A DNA stretch of 64,000 bases from Sphaerochaeta associata (GCF_022869165.1 NZ_CP094929.1:2604001-2668000), one strand, 5' to 3'. Shown: positions 25,386 to 34,460, numbered from the stretch's first letter. Notes: a model not told the origin generated them from the sequence alone. Numbers and translations are program-made.

Positions 25386-26034
25386 ATACCTCTTCCCAGT
25401 TTGTGGTGAAATCGTGGACGGCCTTGGTGATGGAGGGCATGGACAAGCCGGTACAAAGCAACGAGTAGGGAACCGTACAGCAGCTGGCCCCGCTTGCATA
25501 GGCTGTGGTGATCTCATTTATGTTCTTGAAGCTTGCTGCAAGGACCTGGCAGCTGGTGCTGTTGGCCCACAGCAGCGAGCTCAGCTCCTTGATTACCTTC
25601 GCCGCATCGATATCGATGTTCAGCATCCGGTTGTAGTAGACGGCAAGGTATCGCGCCCCGCTGAGCATGGCGAGGATGCCCTGCAGCGTCGTATAGATTG
25701 CAGTCGCTGTAATATTGACCCCTTTCTTGGAGAGAATGCGGATTGCTTCAAGCCCCTCCTGTGTGACAGGAATCTTGACGAAGGTGGAAGGTCCGAGCAA
25801 TGAGACGATCTTCTGTGCTTCAGCCATGATTGAGGCGCAATCGGTACTGACCACCTGCACATGCAGGCTCCGGCTCTCACCGATGAGCTCCCTGATTTTT
25901 CTCATATGGACAAAGAAGTCAACGCCGCCTTCGGCTTTGATGATGGTTGGATTGGATGTCACCCCGCTGATGGGATAGGTCGCAAGGCCTCTCTCGATTT
26001 CAGCAAGATTCGCAGTATCAAGCATAAGTTCCAT
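25357..26034 (-). CDS. fructose-6-phosphate aldolase / transaldolase-like protein
   Basis: This 225-residue protein belongs to the small transaldolase (FSA/TalC) group. The Schiff-base lysine is in FVKIPVTQEG, Asn in SGVTSNPTII, Gln in HVQVVS and Thr in TATAIY. The residue matching Tyr131 of E. coli FSA is Tyr (AVYYNRM); true transaldolases have Phe there, so aldolase activity is favoured. FSA-type enzymes split fructose 6-phosphate or join dihydroxyacetone to aldehydes. AGAGG precedes the ATG at 26034. It lies between the XylR-like regulator (50 bases upstream) and the esterase. Confidence 0.85.
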   Translation of the reverse strand: MELMLDTANLAEIERGLATYPISGVTSNPTIIKAEGGVDFFVHMRKIRELIGESRSLHVQVVSTDCASIMAEAQKIVSLLGPSTFVKIPVTQEGLEAIRILSKKGVNITATAIYTTLQGILAMLSGARYLAVYYNRMLNIDIDAAKVIKELSSLLWANSTSCQVLAASFKNINEITTAYASGASCCTVPYSLLCTGLSMPSITKAVHDFTTNWEEVYGKRTLLDL

Positions 26035-26084
26035 GGCATACCTCTACAGCCATCATGCCACAGATGCAAGGCAGGGGGGAAGTA

Positions 26085-27221
26085 TCAGAAGCGTAGTTTC
26101 TTCGAGCGAAATTGGCTTGGCGTCATTCGATACGCCCGTTTGAACAGGCTGTAGAAACGATGAATGGAACCGAAACCACACTGCTCGCTGATCTGGGTGA
26201 TGGTGGCATTGGATTGCTTGAGCAACAAGCAGGCCTGCTCCAGCTTCTCTGTGGTTATCTCCTCCCAGATTGTACGCTTGCGGTACCGGCGGAAGCGCAT
26301 CTCCAGTGCGCGTCTGCAAATCGTCGCTTCATCGGCCACGTCACTGGCTGTCAGACCCGAGGTGGCCCGGGCCTTTATCAACCGCAACGCGTCGGCCACC
26401 TGCTCATCCTCGCAGAGTACCAGACGGGTGCTCTCGCGTTCGGTCACCGGGCCTGGTGCAATTCGCCGGATATGCATCCCGCTCTGCCTTCCGCCAAGCA
26501 TCGCATCGAGCATCGCCGAAGCTTCATAGCCGATGGTCTTGCAGTCAGGTTGGATGCTGGAAATCGAGGGACTGGCCAGTTCGCAGAGCAGTGTCTCGTT
26601 GTCCACCCCCAGCACCATGACCTCGATCGGTATGTTGATCGAAAGCCGCTGGCAGGCAAGCTCGACCTTCATGGCCGAAAGGTCGTTGCAGCAGAACAAG
26701 CTGATGGGCTTTTTCAGTGTCTGCAGCCATGCATCCAGCTCCACTGATGGTTCGTACAGCTGTCTCCACCACCCAAGCGGCCGGGAGAAGGAGACAATAT
26801 CGGATGGGTTCATACTCACGCTGCTGGCAAATCCCACAAAACGCTCCCGGGCCCAATGCACATGGTCGACTCCGCACCACCCGACGTTCTTGCTGCCAAG
26901 TTTCTTCAGGTAGGTACCGGCGCTCACCCCCGTCTGGTAGTCATCGTTGCGTACCTGGCTGAACAGCTTCAGAGATGATGAGCCGGCAATATCAACTACA
27001 GGAATCCCAAGCGAAGCACAAAAGAGTGCTTCCTGGTCGTCCTCGATGCGGGCGATCAGGGCATCGCACTCCGACAAAGCCTCCTGATCGAGGGAGAAGA
27101 ACCACGGGCCTTGCCCCCTGACCTGCCAATCACCTTTGGCCCTCGCATACTGCACCACCCCGCTGGCAACAGCCATGTCATAGCCGTCCTGAAATCGAAG
27201 CTTCAAACCAATTTGTTTCAT
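26085..27221 (-). CDS. XylR-type transcriptional regulator: sugar-binding domain plus AraC HTH
   Basis: This 378-residue regulator joins a periplasmic-binding-protein-like sensor (about 1-270) to a C-terminal AraC helix-turn-helix pair (about 280-378). The latter includes ATSGLTASDVADEATICRRA and the final ITQISEQCGFGSIHRFYSLFKRAY. XylR of E. coli has this plan and activates genes upon binding a pentose. The inducer here is unknown. The start is uncertain: ATG at 27221 fits the domain edge (MKQIGLKLRF), another ATG lies six codons earlier, and neither has a clear ribosome site. It diverges from the aldo-keto reductase gene and precedes the aldolase. Confidence 0.85.
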   Translation of the reverse strand: MKQIGLKLRFQDGYDMAVASGVVQYARAKGDWQVRGQGPWFFSLDQEALSECDALIARIEDDQEALFCASLGIPVVDIAGSSSLKLFSQVRNDDYQTGVSAGTYLKKLGSKNVGWCGVDHVHWARERFVGFASSVSMNPSDIVSFSRPLGWWRQLYEPSVELDAWLQTLKKPISLFCCNDLSAMKVELACQRLSINIPIEVMVLGVDNETLLCELASPSISSIQPDCKTIGYEASAMLDAMLGGRQSGMHIRRIAPGPVTERESTRLVLCEDEQVADALRLIKARATSGLTASDVADEATICRRALEMRFRRYRKRTIWEEITTEKLEQACLLLKQSNATITQISEQCGFGSIHRFYSLFKRAYRMTPSQFRSKKLRF

Positions 27222-27325
27222 CAGTGGAGAGTGTACCATACTATTCGCAAAACGATACAGCTTTTTCGCATATCAAGCATTGCATAATCAGAGAAACCCC
27301 GTATGCTTGTAATGAGGAGGAACGC

Positions 27326-28339
27326 ATGAGCCACACAACCATTACCATACCCGCTACCGGTGCAGAAATGCCGGTGATAGGAGTAGGAACCTTTGGCAGC
27401 GACCATGTCAGTGCCAGTGAAATGGCCCAGGCAGTCAAGCTTGCCTTGGAAATCGGATATCGCAACATTGACTGTGCCAGCGTCTACGCCAACGAGAAAG
27501 AGATCGGACAGGTGCTCCATGAGAGCAACATTCCCAGAAAGGAACTTTGGATCACGAGCAAGGTCTGGAATGACATGCATGGGAAAAAGAATGTCATTGC
27601 TTCGGCAAAACAGAGCCTACGCGACCTGCGCCTCGATTACCTCGACCTGTATCTGGTCCATTGGCCGTTTCCCAACTACCATCCCCCCAAGTGCGATGTC
27701 ACCAGCCGCAGTCCCGATGCAAGGCCTTACATCCATGAAGAGTTCATGGAAACATGGCAGGGCATGGAGGAATTGGTCAGGGAGGGCTTGGTCCGTCATA
27801 TCGGAACCAGCAATGTGACCATACCCAAGCTTGAACTGCTCTTGGGTTCTTGTTCCATCAGGCCTTCGGTCAACGAAATGGAGTTGCACCCCTGCTTTCA
27901 ACAGAAAGAGTTCAGGCAGTACCTCGCCATGCAGAACATCATTCCCATCGGATACAGTCCACTGGGCTCTCCCAACAGGCCCGAACGGGACACCACGGCG
28001 GAGGACGTTGTGGATATGGAGCACCCGATCGTGCTCGAGCTTGCCAGAAAGCACAACGTCCATCCGGCGGCCGTCTGCCTGAAATGGGCACGGGGCAACG
28101 GTATAGTTCCCATTCCCCAGTCCACCAAGGAGAGGAACCTGAGAAGCAACCTGGAAAGCGTTCTAGGCGAGCCGCTGAGCAAAGAAGAACTCATGCTGCT
28201 TGAACGTGCCGATTGCAACAACCGCCTGATCAAGGGGCAGGTGTTTTTGTGGAATGAAGCGGAATCATGGCATGACCTATGGGACGAGGATGGAACCATC
28301 CCCTGCCCTGAGAGCTATCGTAAAGGAGGAGCACGATGA
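27326..28339 (+). CDS. aldo-keto reductase
   Basis: This 337-residue NAD(P)H-dependent TIM-barrel reductase has the catalytic tetrad: Asp and Tyr in NIDCASVYANE, Lys in ITSKVW and His in LVHWPFP. The cofactor loop IPQSTKERNLRSNL is also present. It is close to aldose/xylose reductase types that interconvert sugars or short aldehydes with alcohols. Substrate cannot be fixed; lactaldehyde from rhamnose or fucose is one option. ATG at 27326 follows GAGGAGG. It overlaps the next gene by ATGA. Confidence 0.87.
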   Translation: MSHTTITIPATGAEMPVIGVGTFGSDHVSASEMAQAVKLALEIGYRNIDCASVYANEKEIGQVLHESNIPRKELWITSKVWNDMHGKKNVIASAKQSLRDLRLDYLDLYLVHWPFPNYHPPKCDVTSRSPDARPYIHEEFMETWQGMEELVREGLVRHIGTSNVTIPKLELLLGSCSIRPSVNEMELHPCFQQKEFRQYLAMQNIIPIGYSPLGSPNRPERDTTAEDVVDMEHPIVLELARKHNVHPAAVCLKWARGNGIVPIPQSTKERNLRSNLESVLGEPLSKEELMLLERADCNNRLIKGQVFLWNEAESWHDLWDEDGTIPCPESYRKGGAR

Positions 28340-29403
28340 CCAAACGTATGATGAAAGGGGCAATGCTGCCGGGCAACAGCACCGTGGCATTTGCAGAGTA
28401 TGAGATACCCAAGCCGGGACACGGCCAGGTATTGGTAAAGACCAAGTGCACTACCATCTGCGGAAGTGATATCCGCTGCATCTACCGCGAGCACCTCGGC
28501 AAAGGCCCGGAGGGCTATCAGAATGTAATCGCCGGTCATGAACCCTGCGGGCAGATCGTCGAGGAAGGCGAAGGGCTGAAGCGCTTTAAAAAGGGCGACC
28601 GCGTCATCGTCTACCACATCAGCGGCTGCGGTGTCTGCCACGAGTGCCGCCAGGGCTTCATGATCAGCTGCACCAGCGACAAGCGAGCAGCCTACGGCTG
28701 GCAGCGCGACGGCGGCATGGCCGAGTACCTGCTTTGCGACGAGAAGGACCTGGTCCTGCTTCCCGATGAACTCAGTTATGCCGACGGGGCCCAGGTCGCC
28801 TGCGGATTCGGTACCGTCTACGAGGCAATCGAGAAAATCGGGGTCAGCGGCAACGATGCAGTGTTGGTAGTAGGTCTGGGTCCGGTTGGATTGGCCGCCC
28901 TCATGCTGGCAAAGGCGATGGGAGCGAACAAGCTCATCGGCATCGAAGGGCAGAGTGCACGCATCGAACTGGCAAAGAAGCTGGGGCTGGTGGACCACGT
29001 CTTCACTCCTTCTGATGAGAATGTTGCCCAGGTGAAGGCAGTTACCGGCGGCCATGGTGTCGAACGGGCCTTCGACTGCTCGGCCAGCGACCCAGGAAGG
29101 GCCACGGCGATCAAGGCAACCCGCAAGTGGGGAAGGATTGCATTCGTCGGCGAAGGTGGAACGGTCCACTTCAATCCCAGCGAAGACATGCTGCACGACC
29201 AGAAAACCATCTACGGCAGCTGGGTTACCAGCATCTGGAAGATGGAGGACTTGGTGGAAAGATTGGTACGTTGGAACATCCACCCCGAAGACCTTATCAC
29301 CCACCGTTTCCCCCTGGACAAGGCTGATGAAGCCTATGCCCTGATGGCCAGCGGAGCGTGCGGCAAGGTGGCTGTCTGTTTTGACGAGGAGCTTCCTAAC
29401 TGA
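28336..29403 (+). CDS. zinc-dependent medium-chain dehydrogenase
   Basis: This 355-residue MDR-family oxidoreductase has a catalytic zinc site made by Cys in TICGSD, the GHEPCG motif and a downstream acidic residue. The structural-zinc loop is GCGVCHECRQGFMISC and the Rossmann signature is GLGPVGLAAL. It likely oxidises a sugar, polyol or alcohol with NAD(P). It is translationally coupled to the aldo-keto reductase, so the two may act in sequence. The 3' end overlaps the converging LacI gene by 8 bases. Confidence 0.87.
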   Translation: MTKRMMKGAMLPGNSTVAFAEYEIPKPGHGQVLVKTKCTTICGSDIRCIYREHLGKGPEGYQNVIAGHEPCGQIVEEGEGLKRFKKGDRVIVYHISGCGVCHECRQGFMISCTSDKRAAYGWQRDGGMAEYLLCDEKDLVLLPDELSYADGAQVACGFGTVYEAIEKIGVSGNDAVLVVGLGPVGLAALMLAKAMGANKLIGIEGQSARIELAKKLGLVDHVFTPSDENVAQVKAVTGGHGVERAFDCSASDPGRATAIKATRKWGRIAFVGEGGTVHFNPSEDMLHDQKTIYGSWVTSIWKMEDLVERLVRWNIHPEDLITHRFPLDKADEAYALMASGACGKVAVCFDEELPN

Positions 29404-30481
29404 AGACCTTGTTGAATCGGGGGGAGTGGTCATACAGGGAGGCTTTGAGTTTCCCGCCCGAGACAATCCCCCCGTTCTCTTTCATCACATGGATGGAGGG
29501 TTCCAGTACAATGGTAGCAGGAAACCCTTCCCTATCCCCTTCCATCCGTCGGATCAGAAGCTGGGCGGCAGCCTCTCCGATAAGATCCAGCGGCTGGGCG
29601 ACTGCATAGTGGCAGAACTGCAGCAGCGGGGCATAGTAGAGATAATCGAATGTGGCGAAGGCCATACTGTTTCGTATGTGTTTGCTCTCATGCGCCATCA
29701 AGTAGCTGGTGGCCCCGATATGAACCATGTCATTGACCATGAAGAATGCATCAGGGCACCCTTCCATCGAAAGGGCTTGCTTCATCAGTGTGTAGCCGGC
29801 TTTCTGTGTCATACCACCCAGAAGGATGAATTGCTTCTCAACCTCCAGGGAATGAGCTTTCATTGCATCCAAAAAACCATGCAGACGTTCCACCGAAGTG
29901 TGTACATGTGCATCACCACCAAGAAAACCGATACGTGTACGTCCCTCCCGAATGAGGGCCGAGGTGACATCAAAGGCTCCCTTGCGGTTGTCGGTAAGGA
30001 TTACATCACAGCCCAGACCCTCTATCTTGCGGTCGATCATTACAAACGGCGTGTTTGAGAGCGGGGGTGTCGCGAAATGATCTCCCACATCGCTGACAGG
30101 AATGACCACCAAACCGTCCACATTTCGCTCCAACAGCAAGGAGAGCTTGCGCTTCTCCTCAATCACCGAGTTCTCGGAGCTGCAGACCAAGAGAGCATAG
30201 CCAAGAGGGCCGAGCAGATGTTCCAGCTGTTCAACGATCTCGGTGAAAAACGTGTTCGAAATTTCAGGAACCATGATCCCGATGCTCTTTGTCACCTTGA
30301 GCTTGAGGGATCTGGCAACAGCGTTGCGCTGATAGTGCAGCATGGTTACAGCCGAGAGAACCTTCCGCTCCGTCTCAGGATTCACCACACCAAGCTTGTT
30401 CAACACCCTGCTTACCGTAGCAATGGAGACACCAGCCAACTTGGCAACGTCCTTGATGGTTGCTGTCTCTCTATTGCTCAT
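29396..30481 (-). CDS. LacI-family repressor
   Basis: This 361-residue repressor has the N-terminal HTH ATIKDVAKLAGVSIATVSRV, the hinge helix NAVARSLK, and a sugar-binding core starting KSIGIMVPEISNTFF. It is the last gene of the minus-strand ABC operon (binding protein, ATPase, permease, repressor), 14 bases after the permease, with AAGGGG upstream. The LacI-type palindromes upstream of the operon are its probable sites, which would give autoregulation. A related palindrome at fucI suggests it or a relative also controls fucose isomerase. The ligand is unknown. Confidence 0.9.
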   Translation of the reverse strand: MSNRETATIKDVAKLAGVSIATVSRVLNKLGVVNPETERKVLSAVTMLHYQRNAVARSLKLKVTKSIGIMVPEISNTFFTEIVEQLEHLLGPLGYALLVCSSENSVIEEKRKLSLLLERNVDGLVVIPVSDVGDHFATPPLSNTPFVMIDRKIEGLGCDVILTDNRKGAFDVTSALIREGRTRIGFLGGDAHVHTSVERLHGFLDAMKAHSLEVEKQFILLGGMTQKAGYTLMKQALSMEGCPDAFFMVNDMVHIGATSYLMAHESKHIRNSMAFATFDYLYYAPLLQFCHYAVAQPLDLIGEAAAQLLIRRMEGDREGFPATIVLEPSIHVMKENGGIVSGGKLKASLYDHSPRFNKVFS

Positions 30482-30495
30482 TCAATACCCCTTCG

Positions 30496-31488
30496 CTAGC
30501 TTCTGCGAGCGTATTTTTTCATATCAAAGTAGACGGCCACGATGATGATGAACCCTTTTACCAACTGCTGGTAGTAGCTGTCCACCCCGAGGAAGGACAT
30601 ACCGTAGTTGATGAGGCCCATGGTGAAGACACCGACCATCATTCCGCTGACAGAACCTACACCACCACTTTGGGAAACCCCACCGACGGTTACGGCGGCA
30701 ATGGCATCCAACTCCATGCCGTTGGCGGTAAGCGAGTTGGCAAGACCCAGGCGGCTGGCAAGCAGTGTACCAGCAATACCATATAAGATTCCAGCATAGG
30801 TGTAAACCATCATCAAATCACGCTCGACATTGATGCCTGATACACGCGCAGCCTGTGCGTTGCCGCCGATGGCATAGAAATGGGTACCCTGCCTGGTATG
30901 CTTGAGCACCACCCAGACAATGAAAGCTGCGATGATGACGTAAATGATGAGATTGGGAATCGGCCCTATGCTGCCCTGGCTGATGTTCTTGAAATTTTGG
31001 TTCAGCGAGCCGACTACTGCAGCCTTGGTATAGATGAGCTGCAACCCCTTGGCGATGGACATCGAGCCGAGTGTGGCAATAAAGGGAGGCAGTTTTCCAT
31101 AGGCGATCAAGTACCCGTTGAATAGTCCGAACAGACCACCGGCCGCAACCGCTGCAACGACAGGAACAATGAGGGGAAAGCTCTGCCCGGCATAGATCGC
31201 CGAAGCATAGTCGGGGTTCTGGGCGAAAGAAGCGGCGACGCTGGCTGTCAGACAGACCACATAGCCTATGGAGAGGTCGATTCCCTTGGTGATGATGATC
31301 ATACCGACGCCTAGAGCTGCAAACGAGCGGACGGATTCGGCGATCAACAGATTGCGGATGCTATTCCAACGCAACGCGTTTCCCTGGGTAAGGACGGACA
31401 GCAGCAGGAGCAGGCCGACAAAGGTGACCCACGTGGTGTACTGGCTTGCAAGTTTCTTGCTGTCATTCAGCAGTTTCTTCATTTCCAT
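30496..31488 (-). CDS. sugar ABC transporter permease, RbsC family
   Basis: This is a 330-residue inner-membrane permease of the ribose/xylose type with about eight to ten helices. The signature loops are IITKGIDLSIGYVVCLTASV, YAIGGNAQAARVSGINV and AAVTVGGVSQSGGVGSVSG. It forms a complex with the ATPase 23 bases upstream and the binding protein ahead of that. ATG at 31488 follows GGGAG at a slightly long spacing; an ATG two codons later is an alternative. Confidence 0.9.
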   Translation of the reverse strand: MEMKKLLNDSKKLASQYTTWVTFVGLLLLLSVLTQGNALRWNSIRNLLIAESVRSFAALGVGMIIITKGIDLSIGYVVCLTASVAASFAQNPDYASAIYAGQSFPLIVPVVAAVAAGGLFGLFNGYLIAYGKLPPFIATLGSMSIAKGLQLIYTKAAVVGSLNQNFKNISQGSIGPIPNLIIYVIIAAFIVWVVLKHTRQGTHFYAIGGNAQAARVSGINVERDLMMVYTYAGILYGIAGTLLASRLGLANSLTANGMELDAIAAVTVGGVSQSGGVGSVSGMMVGVFTMGLINYGMSFLGVDSYYQQLVKGFIIIVAVYFDMKKYARRS

Positions 31489-31511
31489 AATCGGTCATTC
31501 TCCCTCTTAGC

Positions 31512-33014
31512 TTACATAAACTTGGTTGCAAGGCGCATGATGCTCTCCTGGCTGCACTGTTGCTTGTCCAGAACGCCGGTACAACGACCGTTACACAACA
31601 CCATGACCCGGTTGGACATCCCGATCAACTCGGGCATCTCGGAGCTGACCATGATGATGGCCTTTCCCTGCTCAACCAACTGGCACATTATCTGATAAAT
31701 TTCATACTTCGCCCCGACGTCGATACCTCGGGTCGGCTCATCCATGATCAGGATGTCCGGCAACGTCATCAGCCATCTGCTGATGATCACCTTCTGCTGG
31801 TTGCCCCCTGACAGGTTCTGGATCAACGTCTCCATGGTAGGGGTCTTGGTGCGCAGGGCCTCGTTGTACTTGGTCGCTTCCTCTTTGAGCTGCTTATGCT
31901 GCAGAAGCCCGATTCTACTCAGGTACTCCTTCAGCGAGGCAATGGAGGTATTGGTGGAGATGTCCAACAGTGGAAAGATTCCACTGCCCCTGCGGTCCTC
32001 GGTAATCATACCAAGCCCGTGCTCGATGGCTTTACGAGGGGTTATGCCGGCAACCTCCTCGCCTTTGATGAAAATCCTGCCTCCACTTGTGGCCCTCACC
32101 CCGAAAATGGCCTCCATCAGTTCGGTACGCTGCGCCCCCACCAAACCCCCGATACCCAGTATCTCACCCCGCTTCAGCGAGAAGGAGATGTCCTTGAAGG
32201 AACGCGGATTGAGTGCGGTAAGGTTCTCCACACGCAGGATCTCTTCTCCGATGCTGCTTTTTACGGTGGGAAAGCGGAGGTTGGCATCCCGACCGACCAT
32301 CAGACTGATCAATGTATCGTTGGTCAGCCCGGCGGCAGGATAGGTGCCGATCATTTTTCCATCACGCATCACACTCACTTCATCGGCAATGGCGAAGATC
32401 TCTTCCATCTTATGCGAGATGTAGATTACAGCTACGTTTTGAGACTTCAACTGACGGATGATCTTGAACAGGTGGGCGACTTCATTATCGGTCAGGGAAC
32501 TGGTCGGTTCGTCCATCACAACTACGTGGCTGTTGTAGGAGACAGCCTTGGCGATCTCGCAGGTCTGTTGCATGGAGATGGACAAGGAACCGATCCTGCG
32601 GTCGGGCCTGATGTCGATCTCAAGGCGCTTGAGCAAAGACTTAGTATCATCGTTCATCCGTTTGTGATCAATCAAGCCCGTCTTCTTCAACGGCTCGCGG
32701 CCGAGATAGATATTCTGCGCGACCGATCGTTCAGGAACGTTCGAGAGTTCCTGGTGAATCATCGAGACTCCGTTCTGAAGGGCATCATGACTATCCTTGA
32801 AACGGTGGACCACACCGTTGAGCTTGATGGTCCCCTCATCTTCCTTGTAGATACCGAACAAACACTTCATCAACGTCGATTTGCCCGCACCATTCTCGCC
32901 CATGAGGGCGTGAACCGTCCCTGGTTTTACCCGGAAGGTGACATCATCCAAGGCCCGGACTCCGGGAAATACCTTGGTGATCGACTCCATTTCCAAGGCG
33001 AATGTGCTTTCCAT
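31512..33014 (-). CDS. sugar ABC transporter ATPase, RbsA family (duplicated)
   Basis: This 500-residue double ATPase has a complete first half: Walker A GENGAGKST, signature LSISMQQTCEIAKA, Walker B VVVMDEPTSSLTD. The second half is typical of RbsA/XylG, with a degenerate Walker A (GGLVGAQRTELM) but an intact LSGGNQQKV signature and ILIMDEPTRGIDVG. It powers sugar import. It is separated from the binding-protein gene by 78 bases that hold a strong hairpin. Confidence 0.92.
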   Translation of the reverse strand: MESTFALEMESITKVFPGVRALDDVTFRVKPGTVHALMGENGAGKSTLMKCLFGIYKEDEGTIKLNGVVHRFKDSHDALQNGVSMIHQELSNVPERSVAQNIYLGREPLKKTGLIDHKRMNDDTKSLLKRLEIDIRPDRRIGSLSISMQQTCEIAKAVSYNSHVVVMDEPTSSLTDNEVAHLFKIIRQLKSQNVAVIYISHKMEEIFAIADEVSVMRDGKMIGTYPAAGLTNDTLISLMVGRDANLRFPTVKSSIGEEILRVENLTALNPRSFKDISFSLKRGEILGIGGLVGAQRTELMEAIFGVRATSGGRIFIKGEEVAGITPRKAIEHGLGMITEDRRGSGIFPLLDISTNTSIASLKEYLSRIGLLQHKQLKEEATKYNEALRTKTPTMETLIQNLSGGNQQKVIISRWLMTLPDILIMDEPTRGIDVGAKYEIYQIMCQLVEQGKAIIMVSSEMPELIGMSNRVMVLCNGRCTGVLDKQQCSQESIMRLATKFM

Positions 33015-33053
33015 GTGACTTCCTCTTTCCTAATCTCTTTCGGCGTTCATGAA

Positions 33054-33082
33054 GTGTCTCCCGCCCGGAGGGCAGGAGACAC
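33054..33082 (-). repeat. intercistronic hairpin after the binding-protein gene
   Basis: GTGTCTCCCGCCC and GGGCAGGAGACAC form 13-base arms with one wobble pair and a 3-base loop, without a T-tract. Such hairpins typically protect the upstream message, giving more binding protein than ATPase. Confidence 0.7.
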
Positions 33083-33092
33083 GCATACCACA

Positions 33093-34169
33093 TTACATGA
33101 AGTCCTTGTAGTTGACCTTGGTGACGGGCTTGAAGGGAACCAGATAGCACTGTGCGATGACGGCGGGATCATTTGCCGGCTCTTCACTGATTACCTGGCT
33201 GGCGGGAGCAATGCCCCAAGCGGTCATACCGGTGGCACTACCCTTGGTAGCCATGGCATATGCAAGCTCAAAAGCAGTGCTGCTCTGTCCGACCGAGTCC
33301 TGCAGAACGGTAGCATACAGCTTGTTCTGGTCCATGGAATTCAGAGCGTCGGCGGTAGCATCGATACCGATGACCGGGAAGGTCAGGATGGTGCCGTCGC
33401 TGGGATCGTTGTCAACCAAACCATTGGTGATCAAGGATTCAACTGCGCCGAGGGCCATGCCGTCGTTCTGCGCAACCACGAGGTTGAACTTGCCGCGGTG
33501 GGCGGCCAACCAGGTGTCCATCTTCTCTTGTGCCTTGTCAGGGGACCAGTCGGCAGTATCACGGGCGATCAGGTTGACGGTGTAACCAAGGCTCTTGAGG
33601 GTATCAAGCAGACCAGCTTCACGGCTGATCTGAGCAGGGTGACCGAGCTGTCCAAGGAGGTAGAGCATGTTCAAGACCTTGCCGGGAGCCTTCTCAGGAT
33701 ACTTGGTGAAATACTCATCAATGATCTGAGCCTGGTACTGGCCGGCGACCAATTCAGGAGAGGAAGCAAGATAGAAGTCCTTGCCGACCTTCAGGGCTGC
33801 AACGGAAGGCTGGATGTTGGAGAATGCTGCTCCACCACCTGCTGCCTTGATCTGCTGAGCCATCTGCTCGGTCGCGCTGGTATCCTGGGGGATGATCACA
33901 AAATACTTATAACCCTGGGTGATGAGGGTATTCAGCTGGTCGAGCTGACGGGCTACGTCGCCCTGTGCATCCTGAAGGTTCAAGTCCACACCCTTCTCGG
34001 CTGCGAGCTTGCGAAGATTGTCTGCATAGTCCTTCACGAACTGCTCATTGAGGTTGCGGATCAGGGCTCCAACCTTCACCTTGTCACTCTTTGCTTCGGA
34101 TGAACCCTGAGCAAAGACAGCGGTGCTCAAGAGAGCAAGCACCAACAGAACGGCCACTAGTTTCTTCAT
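33093..34169 (-). CDS. sugar ABC transporter substrate-binding protein
   Basis: This 358-residue periplasmic-binding-protein type 1 subunit has a Sec signal (MKKLVAVLLVLALLSTAVFA) cut before QGSSEA. The two-domain sugar-binding fold follows, with the ribose-family pattern VGALIRNLNEQFVKDYADNL, IIPQDTSATEQM and VVAQNDGMALGAVESL. It is the first gene of the operon, with AAGGAG before the ATG at 34169. Its promoter region carries two LacI-type palindromes. The sugar is unknown; the operator link to fucI makes L-fucose a reasonable hypothesis. Confidence 0.9.
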   Translation of the reverse strand: MKKLVAVLLVLALLSTAVFAQGSSEAKSDKVKVGALIRNLNEQFVKDYADNLRKLAAEKGVDLNLQDAQGDVARQLDQLNTLITQGYKYFVIIPQDTSATEQMAQQIKAAGGGAAFSNIQPSVAALKVGKDFYLASSPELVAGQYQAQIIDEYFTKYPEKAPGKVLNMLYLLGQLGHPAQISREAGLLDTLKSLGYTVNLIARDTADWSPDKAQEKMDTWLAAHRGKFNLVVAQNDGMALGAVESLITNGLVDNDPSDGTILTFPVIGIDATADALNSMDQNKLYATVLQDSVGQSSTAFELAYAMATKGSATGMTAWGIAPASQVISEEPANDPAVIAQCYLVPFKPVTKVNYKDFM

Positions 34170-34274
34170 AAGAAAACTCCTTTTACATTTCCAGGATTAC
34201 GCTTCCTGGCGAGCTTGATGTGCATCGCTCCCATTTTTTGTGGGACGATTTACCGGTACCCTTTGTGTTAAGAG

Positions 34275-34304
34275 TATCTTCACATTGGTTTTTGGGTTTG
34301 TCAA
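34275..34304 (-). promoter_or_regulatory. probable promoter of the sugar ABC/LacI operon
   Basis: On the minus strand a perfect TTGACA (34304-34299) is followed after 18 bases by AAGATA (34280-34275), within AAGATACT. The operator at 34313-34326 lies 8 bases upstream of the -35 element. Confidence 0.55.
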
Positions 34305-34312
34305 CAAAAAAA

Positions 34313-34326
34313 TGTAAACGTTTACA
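34313..34326. promoter_or_regulatory. LacI-type operator 1
   Basis: TGTAAACGTTTACA is a perfect 14-base palindrome with the central CG typical of LacI-family sites. It lies immediately upstream of the ABC operon promoter. Confidence 0.75.
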
Positions 34327-34388
34327 AATTTTCTATTTTTAAGCACTTATAGTACAATTTTTTTAATTATTGCTGACTATTGGCTAAG

Positions 34389-34402
34389 TGTAAACCTTTA
34401 CA
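34389..34402. promoter_or_regulatory. LacI-type operator 2
   Basis: TGTAAACCTTTACA matches operator 1 except for its centre. The two centres are 76 bases apart, close to a whole number of helical turns, which would suit a repression loop. Confidence 0.65.
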
Positions 34403-34411
34403 ATTTCCTAT

Positions 34412-34440
34412 AAAAAAACCAGCCTCCCTAAAGAAGCTGG
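34412..34440 (-). terminator. Rho-independent terminator of the rhamnulokinase unit
   Basis: Read on the minus strand, CCAGCTTC (34440-34433) pairs with GGAGGCTGG (34427-34419) and is followed by seven T residues (34418-34412). It ends the long minus-strand transcript just before operator 2. Confidence 0.85.
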
Positions 34441-34460
34441 CATACAAGAATGAGAAAAAT

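Noticed and set aside
31896-34103. A 735-codon open frame on the plus strand opposite the sugar-binding-protein and ATPase genes
   Set aside because: It is antisense to two well-recognised transporter genes, has no ribosome site and no family signature. Long antisense frames here follow from the codon use of the real genes.
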